DNA from: Bacteroidota bacterium
GTDB taxonomy: Bacteria; Bacteroidota; Ignavibacteria; Kapaibacteriales; Kapaibacteriaceae
Reading direction: 5' to 3'
NCBI GenBank assembly: GCA_018266735.1
Contig: JAFDZT010000007.1
Coordinates: 231,108 to 295,107 of the forward strand
DNA: 64,000 nt
Shown: in pieces, positions 1-7,909 of the stretch
Position numbering within the stretch: the first letter of the stretch is position 1
Layout: each line of letters opens with the position of its first letter
Notes under the pieces: model-generated
What the model was told of the DNA's origin: nothing
Databases searched by the model: none
Seen by the model: the letters and a program-made list of their open reading frames with translations, nothing else
Position numbers and translations under genes: made by a program

Positions 1-219
1 AAGAAACGGATAGCCGAACGTCAGTCCACCAAAGAACCCATTGGACGTGCCGCTCTCGAACGTGCCACAGTCCGTGGATCCGGCAAGAATGGGCATCTGG
101 GATGTGTTCCAGATGTAATGATACCCACCCGTGATGCCGATGATGGGAGGCTGCGCCAAAAGCACGGTAGCAGCCAAGAACAGAACAAGCGATGTACAAA
201 GCCGGAACGAACGATGCAT
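1..219 (-). CDS. Partial secreted/outer-membrane protein (N-terminal 73 residues)
   Basis: The gene reads leftward from the ATG at 217-219 and runs off the window, so only 73 residues are visible. The N-terminus is a clear signal peptide: basic HRSFR, a hydrophobic core (LVLFLAATVLL) and an AQ cleavage site near residue 23. After it comes a short glycine- and aromatic-rich stretch (GITGGYHYIW, then GFFGGLTFGYPF) typical of the first strands of an outer-membrane beta-barrel in this phylum. A family cannot be assigned from this fragment. It lies 25 bp downstream of the LysE-type exporter gene on the same strand and may be co-transcribed with it. Confidence 0.6.
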   Translation of the reverse strand, partial: MHRSFRLCTSLVLFLAATVLLAQPPIIGITGGYHYIWNTSQMPILAGSTDCGTFESGTSNGFFGGLTFGYPFL

Positions 220-244
220 GGAGGATTCCGAGTGCTCAGCGCAC

Positions 245-958
245 TTAGATGGCAAAAGCCATTCGAAAAAGATCAGCCCATTTCGTGATGACCAACACCC
301 GAACACCGTAGAAGGTACCAAATCCGATGAGTGTGGCGCCAGAGATCTGCTGAATACGTTTGATGAACACCGGGGTCATCCGTTCTCGAAAGAGCAGAAC
401 GATACGTACCAGCGTGAACAACCACAACACGTTGCCGACACCAAACCCCACCGAGAAGGCAACGTTACTCAAAACGGTCGATTCATAGAGATCGCTTTTT
501 TGCACGAAGGCCGTCATGGCAGCCAACGACGGGATGAAGGTCGGATTGGCAAGGTTCGCCACGGCAAAGCCGGCGCCCACGAAGAACGGTCCGTGTGATG
601 CCGCCCTCGACACAATGCTTCCGGCTCGTTTGCTCGGCATGAGGCGTGCCTCGGGAGCTTTCACGCGCATCTGATGCACACCGAACACGATCATGAGCAC
701 CACAACGAGCACTTGAAAGCCAGGTCGGAACAGCGGCCATTGTGTTCCCCATGCATCCATCATGTCCACAATTGCAGAGGTGGCCATCATGGCAAGCGCG
801 CAATAGAGCAGATCGAAGATGCCCGCACCGATGGCGAGTTTCATGGCTGGACGCCATCCGTCGTTCACTCCGGTGCGGATGGAGGCCATCCCGATAGGTC
901 CGGGCGGAATGGCCAGGACATATCCGATCACAGCACCGAGAATGAGGGCGAGGAACAT
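245..958 (-). CDS. LysE/RhtB-family amino-acid exporter
   Basis: A 237-aa integral membrane protein of the LysE/RhtB translocator family, which exports amino acids and related metabolites across the inner membrane. The N-terminus carries the family signature: a first membrane helix followed by IPPGPIGMASIRTG (about residues 16-29). About six hydrophobic segments follow, and length is normal for the family. The open frame extends upstream, but the ATG at 956-958 begins directly at the first helix and is preceded by a plausible -7 box, so I chose it. The gene is divergent from the APC permease at 995. The substrate cannot be read from the sequence. Confidence 0.8.
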   Translation of the reverse strand: MFLALILGAVIGYVLAIPPGPIGMASIRTGVNDGWRPAMKLAIGAGIFDLLYCALAMMATSAIVDMMDAWGTQWPLFRPGFQVLVVVLMIVFGVHQMRVKAPEARLMPSKRAGSIVSRAASHGPFFVGAGFAVANLANPTFIPSLAAMTAFVQKSDLYESTVLSNVAFSVGFGVGNVLWLFTLVRIVLLFRERMTPVFIKRIQQISGATLIGFGTFYGVRVLVITKWADLFRMAFAI

Positions 959-994
959 GTGATAATCTACAAAAATGCTTCTATCTTGGGCTTC
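959..994. promoter_or_regulatory. Compact divergent promoter region with near-leaderless starts
   Basis: Only 36 bp separate the LysE-type and APC start codons. On the plus strand TATCTTGG (982-989) matches the TAnnTTTG -7 consensus at 7 of 8 positions and ends 5 bp before the APC ATG. On the minus strand CATTTTTG also matches 7 of 8 and ends 11 bp before the LysE ATG. Transcription would start at or within a few bases of both start codons. This is inferred from consensus only. Confidence 0.4.
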
Positions 995-2452
995 ATGTCC
1001 GACGCACGTTCTTCCGCCTCGCTCCTTCCCACCCTTGGCCTCTTCACCACCACTGCATTGGTGGTCGGCGGGATCATCGGTTCCGGGATCTTCAAGAATC
1101 CCGCATCCATGGCGGCCCTTGTCCGCTCTCCCGAGATCCTCCTCCTGGTCTGGATCGGTGCCGGACTCGTCACGGTGTTCGGCGCGCTTACCAATGCAGA
1201 GGTCACCAGCATCATTCCGGCAACGGGCGGACAGTATCAGTACTTCCGCACGATGTATGGCGACTTCACAGCATATCTCTACGGTTGGGCCCTCTTCGCC
1301 GTGATTCAGAGCGGCAGCATCGCCTCCATCACCTACGTCTTCAGCTACTACTTCCACACCTTGTGGCCCTTACCGGAATTCCCGCCCGACGTGGCCACAT
1401 CGATCGCTCTCCGACTTCCCTTTGGCACCATCTATCCGCTGCAAGAGATCGGCATCAAGCTGCTCACTTGCGGCATTGTGATCCTGCTCACGGTGGTGAA
1501 TTATCTGGGAGTGCGGGAAGGCGGCAGGGTGCAAGGATTCTTCACCGTTGCAAAGGTGGCGGCCATTCTCTTCCTCGTGTTCTGCGCCTTTGCCTTTGGC
1601 TCCGGTTCGGTGGCGCACTTCACGCTCGACGCAACAACGGGACCTCCTGTGGGAATGGCCCTCCTGGCCGCTATCGTCCTTACCATGAACAAAGCGCTCT
1701 GGGCCTACGACGGTTGGAACAACATCACCTATGTGGCGGGCGAGATCCGAGAGCCGCAGAAGACCATTCCCCAAGCACTGATGATCGGCACCGGAACCGT
1801 GATCGTGGTGTACATCCTGATCAACCTTGCCTATCTGTACGTGATGCCCATCGATCAGATGGCCACCTCGGAAAGTGTTGCGGCAGATACAGCGTTGCGT
1901 TCCGTTGGTGCATGGGGACTCACCTTCGTGAGCATTGCCGTGATGATCGCCACGCTCGGCACATCGAACGGCACCATCCTTGTGAGCTCGCGCGTGTACT
2001 ATGCCATGGCCAAGGAAAAGATGTTCTTTCGTTCCGTCGGCCACGTCCACCCTCGCTTCCATACTCCCTCCCGCTCCCTCATCTGGCAGTGCGTGTGGAC
2101 GTGTGTGTTGATCTTCACGGGGACGTTCGACATGCTGACGGAGATGCTCATCTTCGTGAGCTGGGCCTTTTATGCACTCGGGGCCTATGGTGTGTTCATC
2201 TTGCGCAAGCGCATGCCCGATGCAACACGTCCGTACAAAGTGTGGGGCTACCCCTGGGTTCCCATCATCTTCATCACGTTCGCCTTGGTCTTTCTGGTCT
2301 TCAGTATCTGGGCCGACGTGGATAATTACAACACAAGATCGGCCCTTGGGGAAGAACCGATCTTGAATACGGTGTACGGTGCCGTACTGCTGCTGACCGG
2401 CGTGCCGTTCTATTGGCTGTTCAAACGCGTCAGAACATCAGACCAAGCGTAA
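995..2452 (+). CDS. APC-superfamily amino-acid permease
   Basis: A 485-aa inner-membrane transporter of the amino acid-polyamine-organocation superfamily. Helix 1 contains the classic GGIIGSGIF motif (about residues 26-34), where the backbone binds the substrate. A second family motif, YDGWNNITYVAGE, lies near residues 245-257. About twelve hydrophobic segments are visible and the length is typical. Together these place it with the LAT/serine-threonine-exchanger-like members, but the transported amino acid is unknown. The ATG at 995 starts just before helix 1. Its 3' end overlaps the convergent outer-membrane protein gene by 23 bp. Confidence 0.85.
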   Translation: MSDARSSASLLPTLGLFTTTALVVGGIIGSGIFKNPASMAALVRSPEILLLVWIGAGLVTVFGALTNAEVTSIIPATGGQYQYFRTMYGDFTAYLYGWALFAVIQSGSIASITYVFSYYFHTLWPLPEFPPDVATSIALRLPFGTIYPLQEIGIKLLTCGIVILLTVVNYLGVREGGRVQGFFTVAKVAAILFLVFCAFAFGSGSVAHFTLDATTGPPVGMALLAAIVLTMNKALWAYDGWNNITYVAGEIREPQKTIPQALMIGTGTVIVVYILINLAYLYVMPIDQMATSESVAADTALRSVGAWGLTFVSIAVMIATLGTSNGTILVSSRVYYAMAKEKMFFRSVGHVHPRFHTPSRSLIWQCVWTCVLIFTGTFDMLTEMLIFVSWAFYALGAYGVFILRKRMPDATRPYKVWGYPWVPIIFITFALVFLVFSIWADVDNYNTRSALGEEPILNTVYGAVLLLTGVPFYWLFKRVRTSDQA

Positions 2453-3113
2453 CGTTCAGAAAGTTGCGTTCGGGTTCACCTGTGGTCTTGCCCACAAGAT
2501 TGCTCATCACATACTTCACTTCGAAGAACGGGGCCAGGCCACCAAGGTTCAGTTCCAGTCCTGCGCTCAGGCCTGCGCCAAAGCGCGACACCTTGGGCTC
2601 AAGTTCCTGTCCGGGAACAAGGACCGACGTCAAAATGGATTCGTCCGTGGAGGAAAGCAACGTCGTGCTCGTATACGTGTACATGAGCTCTGCACCAACA
2701 TAGGGACGGATGAGCGACGAGAGAAGGAAGTAATCGAAACCGGCATGGATCGGAATGATGTTCGTGGCCGTGTTCACCACAAAGGTCTGTCCGGTGCCAC
2801 TGATGGTGGCCGTTTGCGCAGAGTTATTGAACCGGTTGTAGGCGATCCCGCCACAGAAGCTCAGATGCTCCGTCATTCCATAGCGGAAGCGGGCGCCAAG
2901 GCTCATGCCAATGGCCGATGCATCGGAGTACATGCCGGAGACCGAGTTGTTGAAATCGTAGACGTCGGCGATCTTATCGCTGGGGGTGGCAACACCGAAT
3001 GTTGCGCCGATCTTCAATCCTTCGGGCGATCCGCCGTCTGCTGCACGCATGGGCACAACGACAAGAACAATGGAGAGAAGAACGGTGGCGAGGAGCGAGG
3101 ATATGTTGTTCAT
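2430..3113 (-). CDS. Secreted outer-membrane beta-barrel protein
   Basis: A 227-aa protein with an N-terminal signal peptide (LLATVLLSIVLVVVPMRA, cleavage near residue 24). The mature part alternates glycines, aromatics and polar residues and ends in VTLGLMF, an aromatic C-terminal residue typical of proteins inserted by the BAM machinery. The repeated pattern of amphipathic strands suggests an OmpA-N/OprF-like barrel of about eight strands. The start at 3113 is supported by a GGAGG ribosome-binding site. It is divergent from the OmpA-family gene at 3187 and could be functionally paired with it. Function beyond the outer-membrane location is not visible. Confidence 0.65.
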   Translation of the reverse strand: MNNISSLLATVLLSIVLVVVPMRAADGGSPEGLKIGATFGVATPSDKIADVYDFNNSVSGMYSDASAIGMSLGARFRYGMTEHLSFCGGIAYNRFNNSAQTATISGTGQTFVVNTATNIIPIHAGFDYFLLSSLIRPYVGAELMYTYTSTTLLSSTDESILTSVLVPGQELEPKVSRFGAGLSAGLELNLGGLAPFFEVKYVMSNLVGKTTGEPERNFLNVTLGLMF

Positions 3114-3174
3114 GGAGCGCCTCCAACGAATGAGAGCCAAGAATGTTCCACTGACGCAGAAGCGGCGAAAAAGG

Positions 3175-3182
3175 TATTTTTG
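3175..3182 (+). promoter_or_regulatory. Perfect TAnnTTTG -7 box of the OmpA-family gene
   Basis: TATTTTTG matches the Bacteroidota-type -7 element exactly. It ends only 4 bp before the ATG at 3187, so the expected transcription start coincides with the start codon and the mRNA may be leaderless. No Shine-Dalgarno sequence precedes this ATG. Confidence 0.5.
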
Positions 3183-3186
3183 CATC

Positions 3187-5169
3187 ATGAATCGAACCCT
3201 CCTTGCCCTCGTGGCCCTTCTTTGTTTCGTTCCGTTCTCTTCTGCTCAAGACATCGTCATTCCGCCTGCCCGCATCGGGTTGTATGGTGGACTGGGGATC
3301 GACATGAGCTCGATGAACGGAAAGATCTGGAATTCTTCCTATTTCACGGGCGGACAATTCGGTCCACATGCCAACGACTCGCTCTCCTTTGCCAACGGAA
3401 GCACGACGTTGGCCGGGACCTTCGGTCTGATCGGCGGATTCCCGATCACGCCGACGATCCACTTCACCGGTCGTCTTGGCTACAACAACATCAACTCCTC
3501 TAGCACGGCCACGCAGAACACCGCGGATGGTGGCACGATCCAGCATAGCATCTCCGGATCTACGTCGCTCCTGGAATTCACACCCGGTGTAGAGTTCTAC
3601 AACCTCTTCTCGGGCATCAGCCTGCACCCGCTCGTCGGTCTCGAGTTCGGCATTCCCCTTTCGTCAAGTCTGTCGCAAACGATGGCCTATAAGAAGTCGC
3701 TGCCCAACGGCGATTCGGCCGTGACGCTCAACCTGCCGGACGGACGGGAGGTGCCCAACACCACGATGCGCGCCGCGCTGATGCTTGGACTGGGCTACAC
3801 CATGAAGCTCTCCGAGAAGTTCTATCTGCAGCCTGAGCTCACGTATCGTCTGCCCCTCACGAACGTCTCCTCCGACCCGAACTTCACCCCGTGGAAGGTC
3901 GGCCAGATCCGCCTGAGCGTCAACATCTTCTTCGCCATTGCCCCACCGGCCGAGCCTCCTGCCGAGGCGAAGCGCGGCTTCACGGTGGAGATGGAAAAGA
4001 TCGTGGCCTACGACCGCGACGGTCGCGAACAGCCCGTCTCCGTCGTGAACGTCGAAGATGTTCGCTACAACGAGATGTTCCCCATGATCCCGTATGTGTT
4101 CTGCGAAGAGAACAAGAGCGAACCGTCGGACGACATGCAGATGCTCGGCATCGCCCCAGAGAAAGGCGAGTTCAATCCCGAAGGACTTCCGCTCGATGCC
4201 ATCGAAGTGAATCGCAACACGCTCAACATCATCGGCGCACGGATGCGCAAGTATCCGCAAGCAACGCTCACGATCATCGGCACTACGGATGGCAAGGCGG
4301 AAGGGAAGACGAAGGACCTGGCAGCGCAACGCGCGAACTTTGCCAAGACGTATCTCGTGACGGCCTTCAACATTCCGGCCGACAGGATCAGCACGACAAC
4401 ATCTGCCCTTCCTGCACGACCTTCGACCAGCAACGATCCCGACGGTGTTGCCGAGAACCGACGCATCGAGTTCAAGAGCAACGTGCCCGATGTGCTCACG
4501 CCGCTCACGATCACGGCCGACAATCAGCGCATTGCAACGCCCGACGTGATCGCCTTCCATACGAAGATCACCACATCGGACTCGCTCAACGGTTGGCAGA
4601 TGCACATCGGTCAAGCAGGTCGCACATTGCGTGACCTGCGGGGCACCGGACGTCCGGGCGCGCTCACATGGGCCATCAAGCCCAACGAGCTCTCGGCCGC
4701 TCAAGTGCCCATCGACTATGAGTTCACGGCCTCGACGGTTGAGGGCGACACGCAACATGTGAGTGGGTCGATTCCCGTGGATTACATCTCGAGCGTGAAG
4801 AAGCGCACGGAGAATCTTCCGGATCGCACCATCGACAAGTACTCGCTCATCCTCTTCGACTTCGACAAGTCCACCATCAACGAAGACAATCAACGCATCC
4901 TCGAGCAAATGGTGTTGCCCTCCATCAAGTCCAATTCGAAGGTGGCCATCATCGGCTATACGGACCGGATCGGCAACGACGACTACAACGCCAAGCTCTC
5001 TCGGGAACGTGCAGAGTCGGTTCGCGTGTTCTTAGCATCTCGGGCAAAGGACGCGAGCATCACGGCATCGGGCGTTGGTGAGACCCGACAGATCTTCACC
5101 AACGACATGCCCATCGGACGTCAACTCTCGCGTACCGTTCAAGTGATCGTGGAAACACCACGTCGCTGA
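3187..5169 (+). CDS. OmpA-family outer-membrane/peptidoglycan-anchoring protein
   Basis: A 660-aa protein with a signal peptide (ALVALLCFVPFSSAQ, cleavage near residue 20), then an outer-membrane beta-barrel of about 230 residues. A first degenerate OmpA-like segment (about 330-460, with AQRANFAKTYL and ENRRIEF) is followed by a linker. A canonical C-terminal OmpA domain (about 555-650) contains FDFDKSTI, the GYTDRIG motif and LSRERAESVRVFL, which in this family bind peptidoglycan diaminopimelate. It therefore probably ties the outer membrane to the cell wall. The ATG at 3187 begins the signal peptide. Two OmpA-like units in one chain are less usual than one. Confidence 0.85.
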   Translation: MNRTLLALVALLCFVPFSSAQDIVIPPARIGLYGGLGIDMSSMNGKIWNSSYFTGGQFGPHANDSLSFANGSTTLAGTFGLIGGFPITPTIHFTGRLGYNNINSSSTATQNTADGGTIQHSISGSTSLLEFTPGVEFYNLFSGISLHPLVGLEFGIPLSSSLSQTMAYKKSLPNGDSAVTLNLPDGREVPNTTMRAALMLGLGYTMKLSEKFYLQPELTYRLPLTNVSSDPNFTPWKVGQIRLSVNIFFAIAPPAEPPAEAKRGFTVEMEKIVAYDRDGREQPVSVVNVEDVRYNEMFPMIPYVFCEENKSEPSDDMQMLGIAPEKGEFNPEGLPLDAIEVNRNTLNIIGARMRKYPQATLTIIGTTDGKAEGKTKDLAAQRANFAKTYLVTAFNIPADRISTTTSALPARPSTSNDPDGVAENRRIEFKSNVPDVLTPLTITADNQRIATPDVIAFHTKITTSDSLNGWQMHIGQAGRTLRDLRGTGRPGALTWAIKPNELSAAQVPIDYEFTASTVEGDTQHVSGSIPVDYISSVKKRTENLPDRTIDKYSLILFDFDKSTINEDNQRILEQMVLPSIKSNSKVAIIGYTDRIGNDDYNAKLSRERAESVRVFLASRAKDASITASGVGETRQIFTNDMPIGRQLSRTVQVIVETPRR

Positions 5170-5196
5170 TCTCCCTGCACTTCCTACGGACCACAC

Positions 5197-7110
5197 GTGT
5201 ATAGGTATCTCGATCTCATCGATTCCCCTGCCGCCCTTCGCGCCTTACCCGAAACGGCATTGCGTGATGTTGCCAATGAAGTACGGGAGTGCTTGGTGGA
5301 CACGATCACCAAGGTTGGCGGACACTTCGGGGCGGGCCTCGGTACGGTCGAGCTCACCACGGCATTGCACTACGTGTACAACACGCCGCACGACAAGATC
5401 GTGTTCGACACCGGACATCAAGCCTACCCACACAAGATCCTCACGGGTCGGCGCGATCAGCTCCCGTCCATCCGTCAGAAGAACGGCCTCTCCGGATTTC
5501 TCAAGATCACCGAAAGCGACTACGATGCCTTCGGTGCAGGACATGCCAGCACGTCCATCAGTGCCGCCCTTGGCATGGCCGCCGCTCGCGACCAGCTCAA
5601 GGAGAACTACAAGGTGGTGGCCGTCATCGGCGATGGTGCGATGACGGGTGGTCTTGCGTATGAGGCCATGAACAATTGCGGTGTGTTGAAGAGCGACATC
5701 CTTGTCGTGCTCAACGACAACAACATGTCCATCGCCCCCAACGTATGGGCCTTGTCGAACTACTTCAGCGAGATCTTCGCCTCACCCACCGGTCGACGTC
5801 TGCGCGAAAGCATCCTCGGCGTCACCGACAAGATGGACAACCTTGGCGATCGCATTCGCGGCATTGCCCATCGCATGGAAAGTGGTGTGAAGGCCGTGAT
5901 CACGCCGGGCATGATGTTCGAGGCCTTGGGCTTCCGCTACTTCGGTCCGGTGAACGGACATAACATCAATCAGCTCGTCAAGATGCTGCAAGGCATTCGC
6001 GAGATGAAGGGTCCCATTCTCCTGCACACCATCACGCAGAAGGGCAAGGGCTACGGTCCGGCCGAGCGCGACAGTCAATTCCTCCACGCCATCGGCAAGG
6101 TGGACAAGATCACGGGCAAGTCTCTGAGCAAGCCACCGGCCGTTGCACCGCCACCCACCTATCAGAAGGTTTTCGGCGAGGCCATGGTGGAGATCTGTTC
6201 CACGAACAAGAAGGTCGTGGGCATCACGGCGGCCATGCCGGATGGAACGGGACTCGATATTCTGCAGAAGCATTTCCCCGACAAGGTCTACGACGTCGGC
6301 ATTGCCGAAGGGCATGGCGTCACCTTCGCCGCCGGTCTGGCCACACAGGGCATCGTTCCCGTGGTGGCCATCTACAGTTCCTTCCTGCAGCGTGCGTATG
6401 ATCACATCGTGCACGACTGCGCGATCCAACACTTGCATGTGGTGTTCGCACTCGACCGATCGGGTCTTGTCGGCGCCGACGGTCCCACCCACCACGGCGT
6501 CCTCGACCTCGGCTATCTGCGCACCATTCAAGGTATGGTGGTGATGGCACCGAAGGATGAGCAAGAACTGCGCGACATGCTCTACACGGCCGTGTACTCG
6601 TATACGGCCGGACCCATTGCCATTCGCTATCCACGCGGGAACGGCGTAGGTGTTCCCATGCGTCCCATGCAACCCGTGGAGATCGGCAAGAGCGAGACGC
6701 TGCGTAGCGGCACCGACGTTGCCATTCTGGCCATCGGCAAGATGGTCTCGCATGCCATGAAGGCAGCAGAGTTGTTGGAGGCGGAAGGGATCAAGGCAGA
6801 GGTCATCAACGCACGCTTTGTGAAGCCGCTGGACACGGCCATGATCGACGATGTGGCACGTCGCATCGGTCGCATCATCACCGTCGAAGACGGACAGATC
6901 GAGGCCGGCTTCGGCTCGGCCGTTGCCGAGCATCTCGCGCAAGGACACGACCATGCTTGCGACCTCCGCATTCACGGCATCCCCGATGTCTTCGTGGAAC
7001 ACGGCACGCAGGAAGAGCTCCATGCAGACCTGCAACTCGATGCTGCCGGCATCGCCGCCGTCACGAAGGACTTCCTCAGCGACAGTGTGATGCGTCACGC
7101 CCTGCGCTAA
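5197..7110 (+). CDS. dxs: 1-deoxy-D-xylulose-5-phosphate synthase
   Basis: DXS is the thiamine-diphosphate enzyme that condenses pyruvate and glyceraldehyde-3-phosphate in the first step of the MEP isoprenoid pathway, in the cytoplasm. The 637-aa length is normal. Visible signatures are the N-terminal H-G-FD..HQAYPHKILTGR region, the ThDP/Mg motif GDGAMTGGLAYEAMNN (about residues 144-160) with NDNNMSIAPNV, the catalytic glutamate in GIAEGHGVTFAAGLA (about residue 371), and DRSGLVGADGPTHHG. The start is GTG at 5197, placed directly before the conserved YLDLIDSPAALRAL segment. It ends 44 bp before the tRNA-Lys gene used as the integration site. Confidence 0.95.
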   Translation: MYRYLDLIDSPAALRALPETALRDVANEVRECLVDTITKVGGHFGAGLGTVELTTALHYVYNTPHDKIVFDTGHQAYPHKILTGRRDQLPSIRQKNGLSGFLKITESDYDAFGAGHASTSISAALGMAAARDQLKENYKVVAVIGDGAMTGGLAYEAMNNCGVLKSDILVVLNDNNMSIAPNVWALSNYFSEIFASPTGRRLRESILGVTDKMDNLGDRIRGIAHRMESGVKAVITPGMMFEALGFRYFGPVNGHNINQLVKMLQGIREMKGPILLHTITQKGKGYGPAERDSQFLHAIGKVDKITGKSLSKPPAVAPPPTYQKVFGEAMVEICSTNKKVVGITAAMPDGTGLDILQKHFPDKVYDVGIAEGHGVTFAAGLATQGIVPVVAIYSSFLQRAYDHIVHDCAIQHLHVVFALDRSGLVGADGPTHHGVLDLGYLRTIQGMVVMAPKDEQELRDMLYTAVYSYTAGPIAIRYPRGNGVGVPMRPMQPVEIGKSETLRSGTDVAILAIGKMVSHAMKAAELLEAEGIKAEVINARFVKPLDTAMIDDVARRIGRIITVEDGQIEAGFGSAVAEHLAQGHDHACDLRIHGIPDVFVEHGTQEELHADLQLDAAGIAAVTKDFLSDSVMRHALR

Positions 7111-7123
7111 GGGTCAATGTTCG

Positions 7124-7131
7124 TATCTTTG
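7124..7131 (+). promoter_or_regulatory. tRNA-Lys promoter -7 box
   Basis: TATCTTTG is a perfect TAnnTTTG element located 23 bp upstream of the tRNA. The predicted transcription start falls about 15 bp before the mature 5' end. I see no good -33 TTG at the expected spacing. Confidence 0.5.
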
Positions 7132-7154
7132 CAGTCTTGTTTTTTGACAAGGAT

Positions 7155-7227
7155 GATCCCGTAGCTCAGCTGGTAGAGCATTTGACTTTTAATCAAAGGG
7201 TCTTGGGTTCGAGTCCCAACGGGGTCA
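7155..7227 (+). tRNA. tRNA-Lys(TTT)
   Basis: A complete cloverleaf can be folded by eye. The acceptor stem is GATCCCG with CGGGGTC, the D arm contains AGCTCAGCTGGTAGAGC, the anticodon stem-loop is TTTGA-CTTTTAA-TCAAA with anticodon TTT, and the T arm is TTGGG-TTCGAGT-CCCAA. The discriminator base is A at 7227. The CCA end is not encoded. Its sequence from the anticodon loop to the 3' end is repeated exactly at 58361-58403, so this gene is the integration target of the element that follows. Confidence 0.97.
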
Positions 7228-7228
7228 C
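7186..7228 (+). repeat. attL: 43-bp direct repeat within tRNA-Lys
   Basis: The 43 bases from the anticodon loop (CTTTTAATC...) to the base after the discriminator (...GGGGTCAC) are identical to 58361-58403. The flanking bases differ on both sides (A before and T after at this copy; T before and A after at the right copy), so the core is exactly 43 bp. A tyrosine recombinase normally crosses over inside such a core, and here the tRNA remains intact on the left side. Confidence 0.95.
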
Positions 7229-7229
7229 T

Positions 7230-7275
7230 AGAAACAGCCGCATTCAGCAAGACTGGATGCGGCTGTTTCTTTTTG
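7230..7275 (+). terminator. Strong intrinsic terminator after tRNA-Lys (element-encoded)
   Basis: An 18-bp stem with one G-T pair (7230-7247 with 7253-7270), a 5-nt CAAGA loop and a following run of T (through 7275) form a textbook intrinsic terminator. It lies 2 bp inside the element, so it is element DNA. It probably restores termination of the tRNA transcript and insulates the accessory genes. Confidence 0.85.
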
Positions 7276-7280
7276 AGCAT

Positions 7281-7391
7281 TTGAGTTAGTGGTTTGTAAA
7301 GATCGAATGGACGGAATACGTTCCATCAAATATACATCTATTTGCCATCTATTAATTAGAGGGTCTTACTAACTCAATGATGTTGTTGAGT
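7281..7391. repeat. Inverted 10-bp repeats next to attL
   Basis: TTGAGTTAGT (7281-7290) is repeated in exact reverse complement as ACTAACTCAA (7368-7377), and a further TTGAGT (7386-7391) forms a small hairpin with the second copy. No protein-coding gene lies between 7228 and 7525. Such inverted short sites beside attL could be arm-type binding sites for the integrase or its directionality factor. No matching copies were noticed near attR, so this is tentative. Confidence 0.35.
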
Positions 7392-7471
7392 GTCTCAATT
7401 CTCCATTGTAACTATGACAAGAGATTCCCATCCAAGTTCTCAATACAACAGAGTTGTAACCTTTTTTGGGC

Positions 7472-7509
7472 TTGGATGTTATTCCTAGTGTGGTATATTT
7501 GTACCACAC
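7472..7509 (+). promoter_or_regulatory. Promoter with embedded perfect operator palindrome for the XRE operon
   Basis: TTG (7472-7474), a 19-bp spacer and a perfect -7 box TATATTTG (7494-7501) form a Bacteroidota-type promoter. The -7 box lies inside a perfect inverted repeat GTGTGGTA-tatttg-TACCACAC (7488-7509). A dimer bound there would block RNA polymerase, so this is the likely autoregulatory operator of the XRE protein encoded 16 bp downstream. Confidence 0.65.
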
Positions 7510-7524
7510 AATGGGAGCCGCAAC

Positions 7525-7905
7525 ATGTCACAATCAATTTTCGGGACAAAGATCAAGGAGTTACGTCTGGAGTACAAATTTTCATTACGGCGGTTTTGCC
7601 TCGCAATGGACATTGATCCTAGCAACTGGTCGAAAACGGAACGCGGGATCCTGCCACCACCGAGAGATACCGACTTTTTCGAAAAGTTGGCAACAGTACT
7701 TGAACTCGATCGATTAGACATCAAAGTCATTGAACTACGAGATGTTGCTATAACGGAGTCAGGTTCAATCCCAGACTATGTCATGAGCAACAAAGAACTG
7801 CTCGGCCTCCTTCCCATGTTCTTCCGCACAGTCGGAAACGGACGACCTTCAACTGAAGAACTGGAAAAGATGGTCAAACTAATTCAATCCACAATTGAGA
7901 AGTAG
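7525..7905 (+). CDS. XRE-family transcriptional regulator
   Basis: A 126-aa protein whose first 65 residues form a typical XRE/Cro-type helix-turn-helix: IKELRLEYKFSLRRFCLAMDI, then a recognition helix PSNWSKTERG and a trailing helix. The C-terminal half is a short helical tail that may serve for oligomerisation. It sits 4 bp upstream of the ImmA/IrrE peptidase gene, the usual pairing in which the peptidase cleaves or inactivates the repressor. The perfect palindrome overlapping its own promoter suggests autoregulation. Base composition is more AT-rich than the host genes, which suggests recent acquisition. Confidence 0.8.
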   Translation: MSQSIFGTKIKELRLEYKFSLRRFCLAMDIDPSNWSKTERGILPPPRDTDFFEKLATVLELDRLDIKVIELRDVAITESGSIPDYVMSNKELLGLLPMFFRTVGNGRPSTEELEKMVKLIQSTIEK

Positions 7906-7909
7906 AAAG

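Noticed and set aside
3664..4908. Long minus-strand frame of 414 codons
   Set aside because: It is antisense to the OmpA-family gene and lacks any domain pattern.
5782..7098. Long minus-strand frame of 438 codons
   Set aside because: It is antisense to dxs, which is certain. The translation has no recognisable motif.
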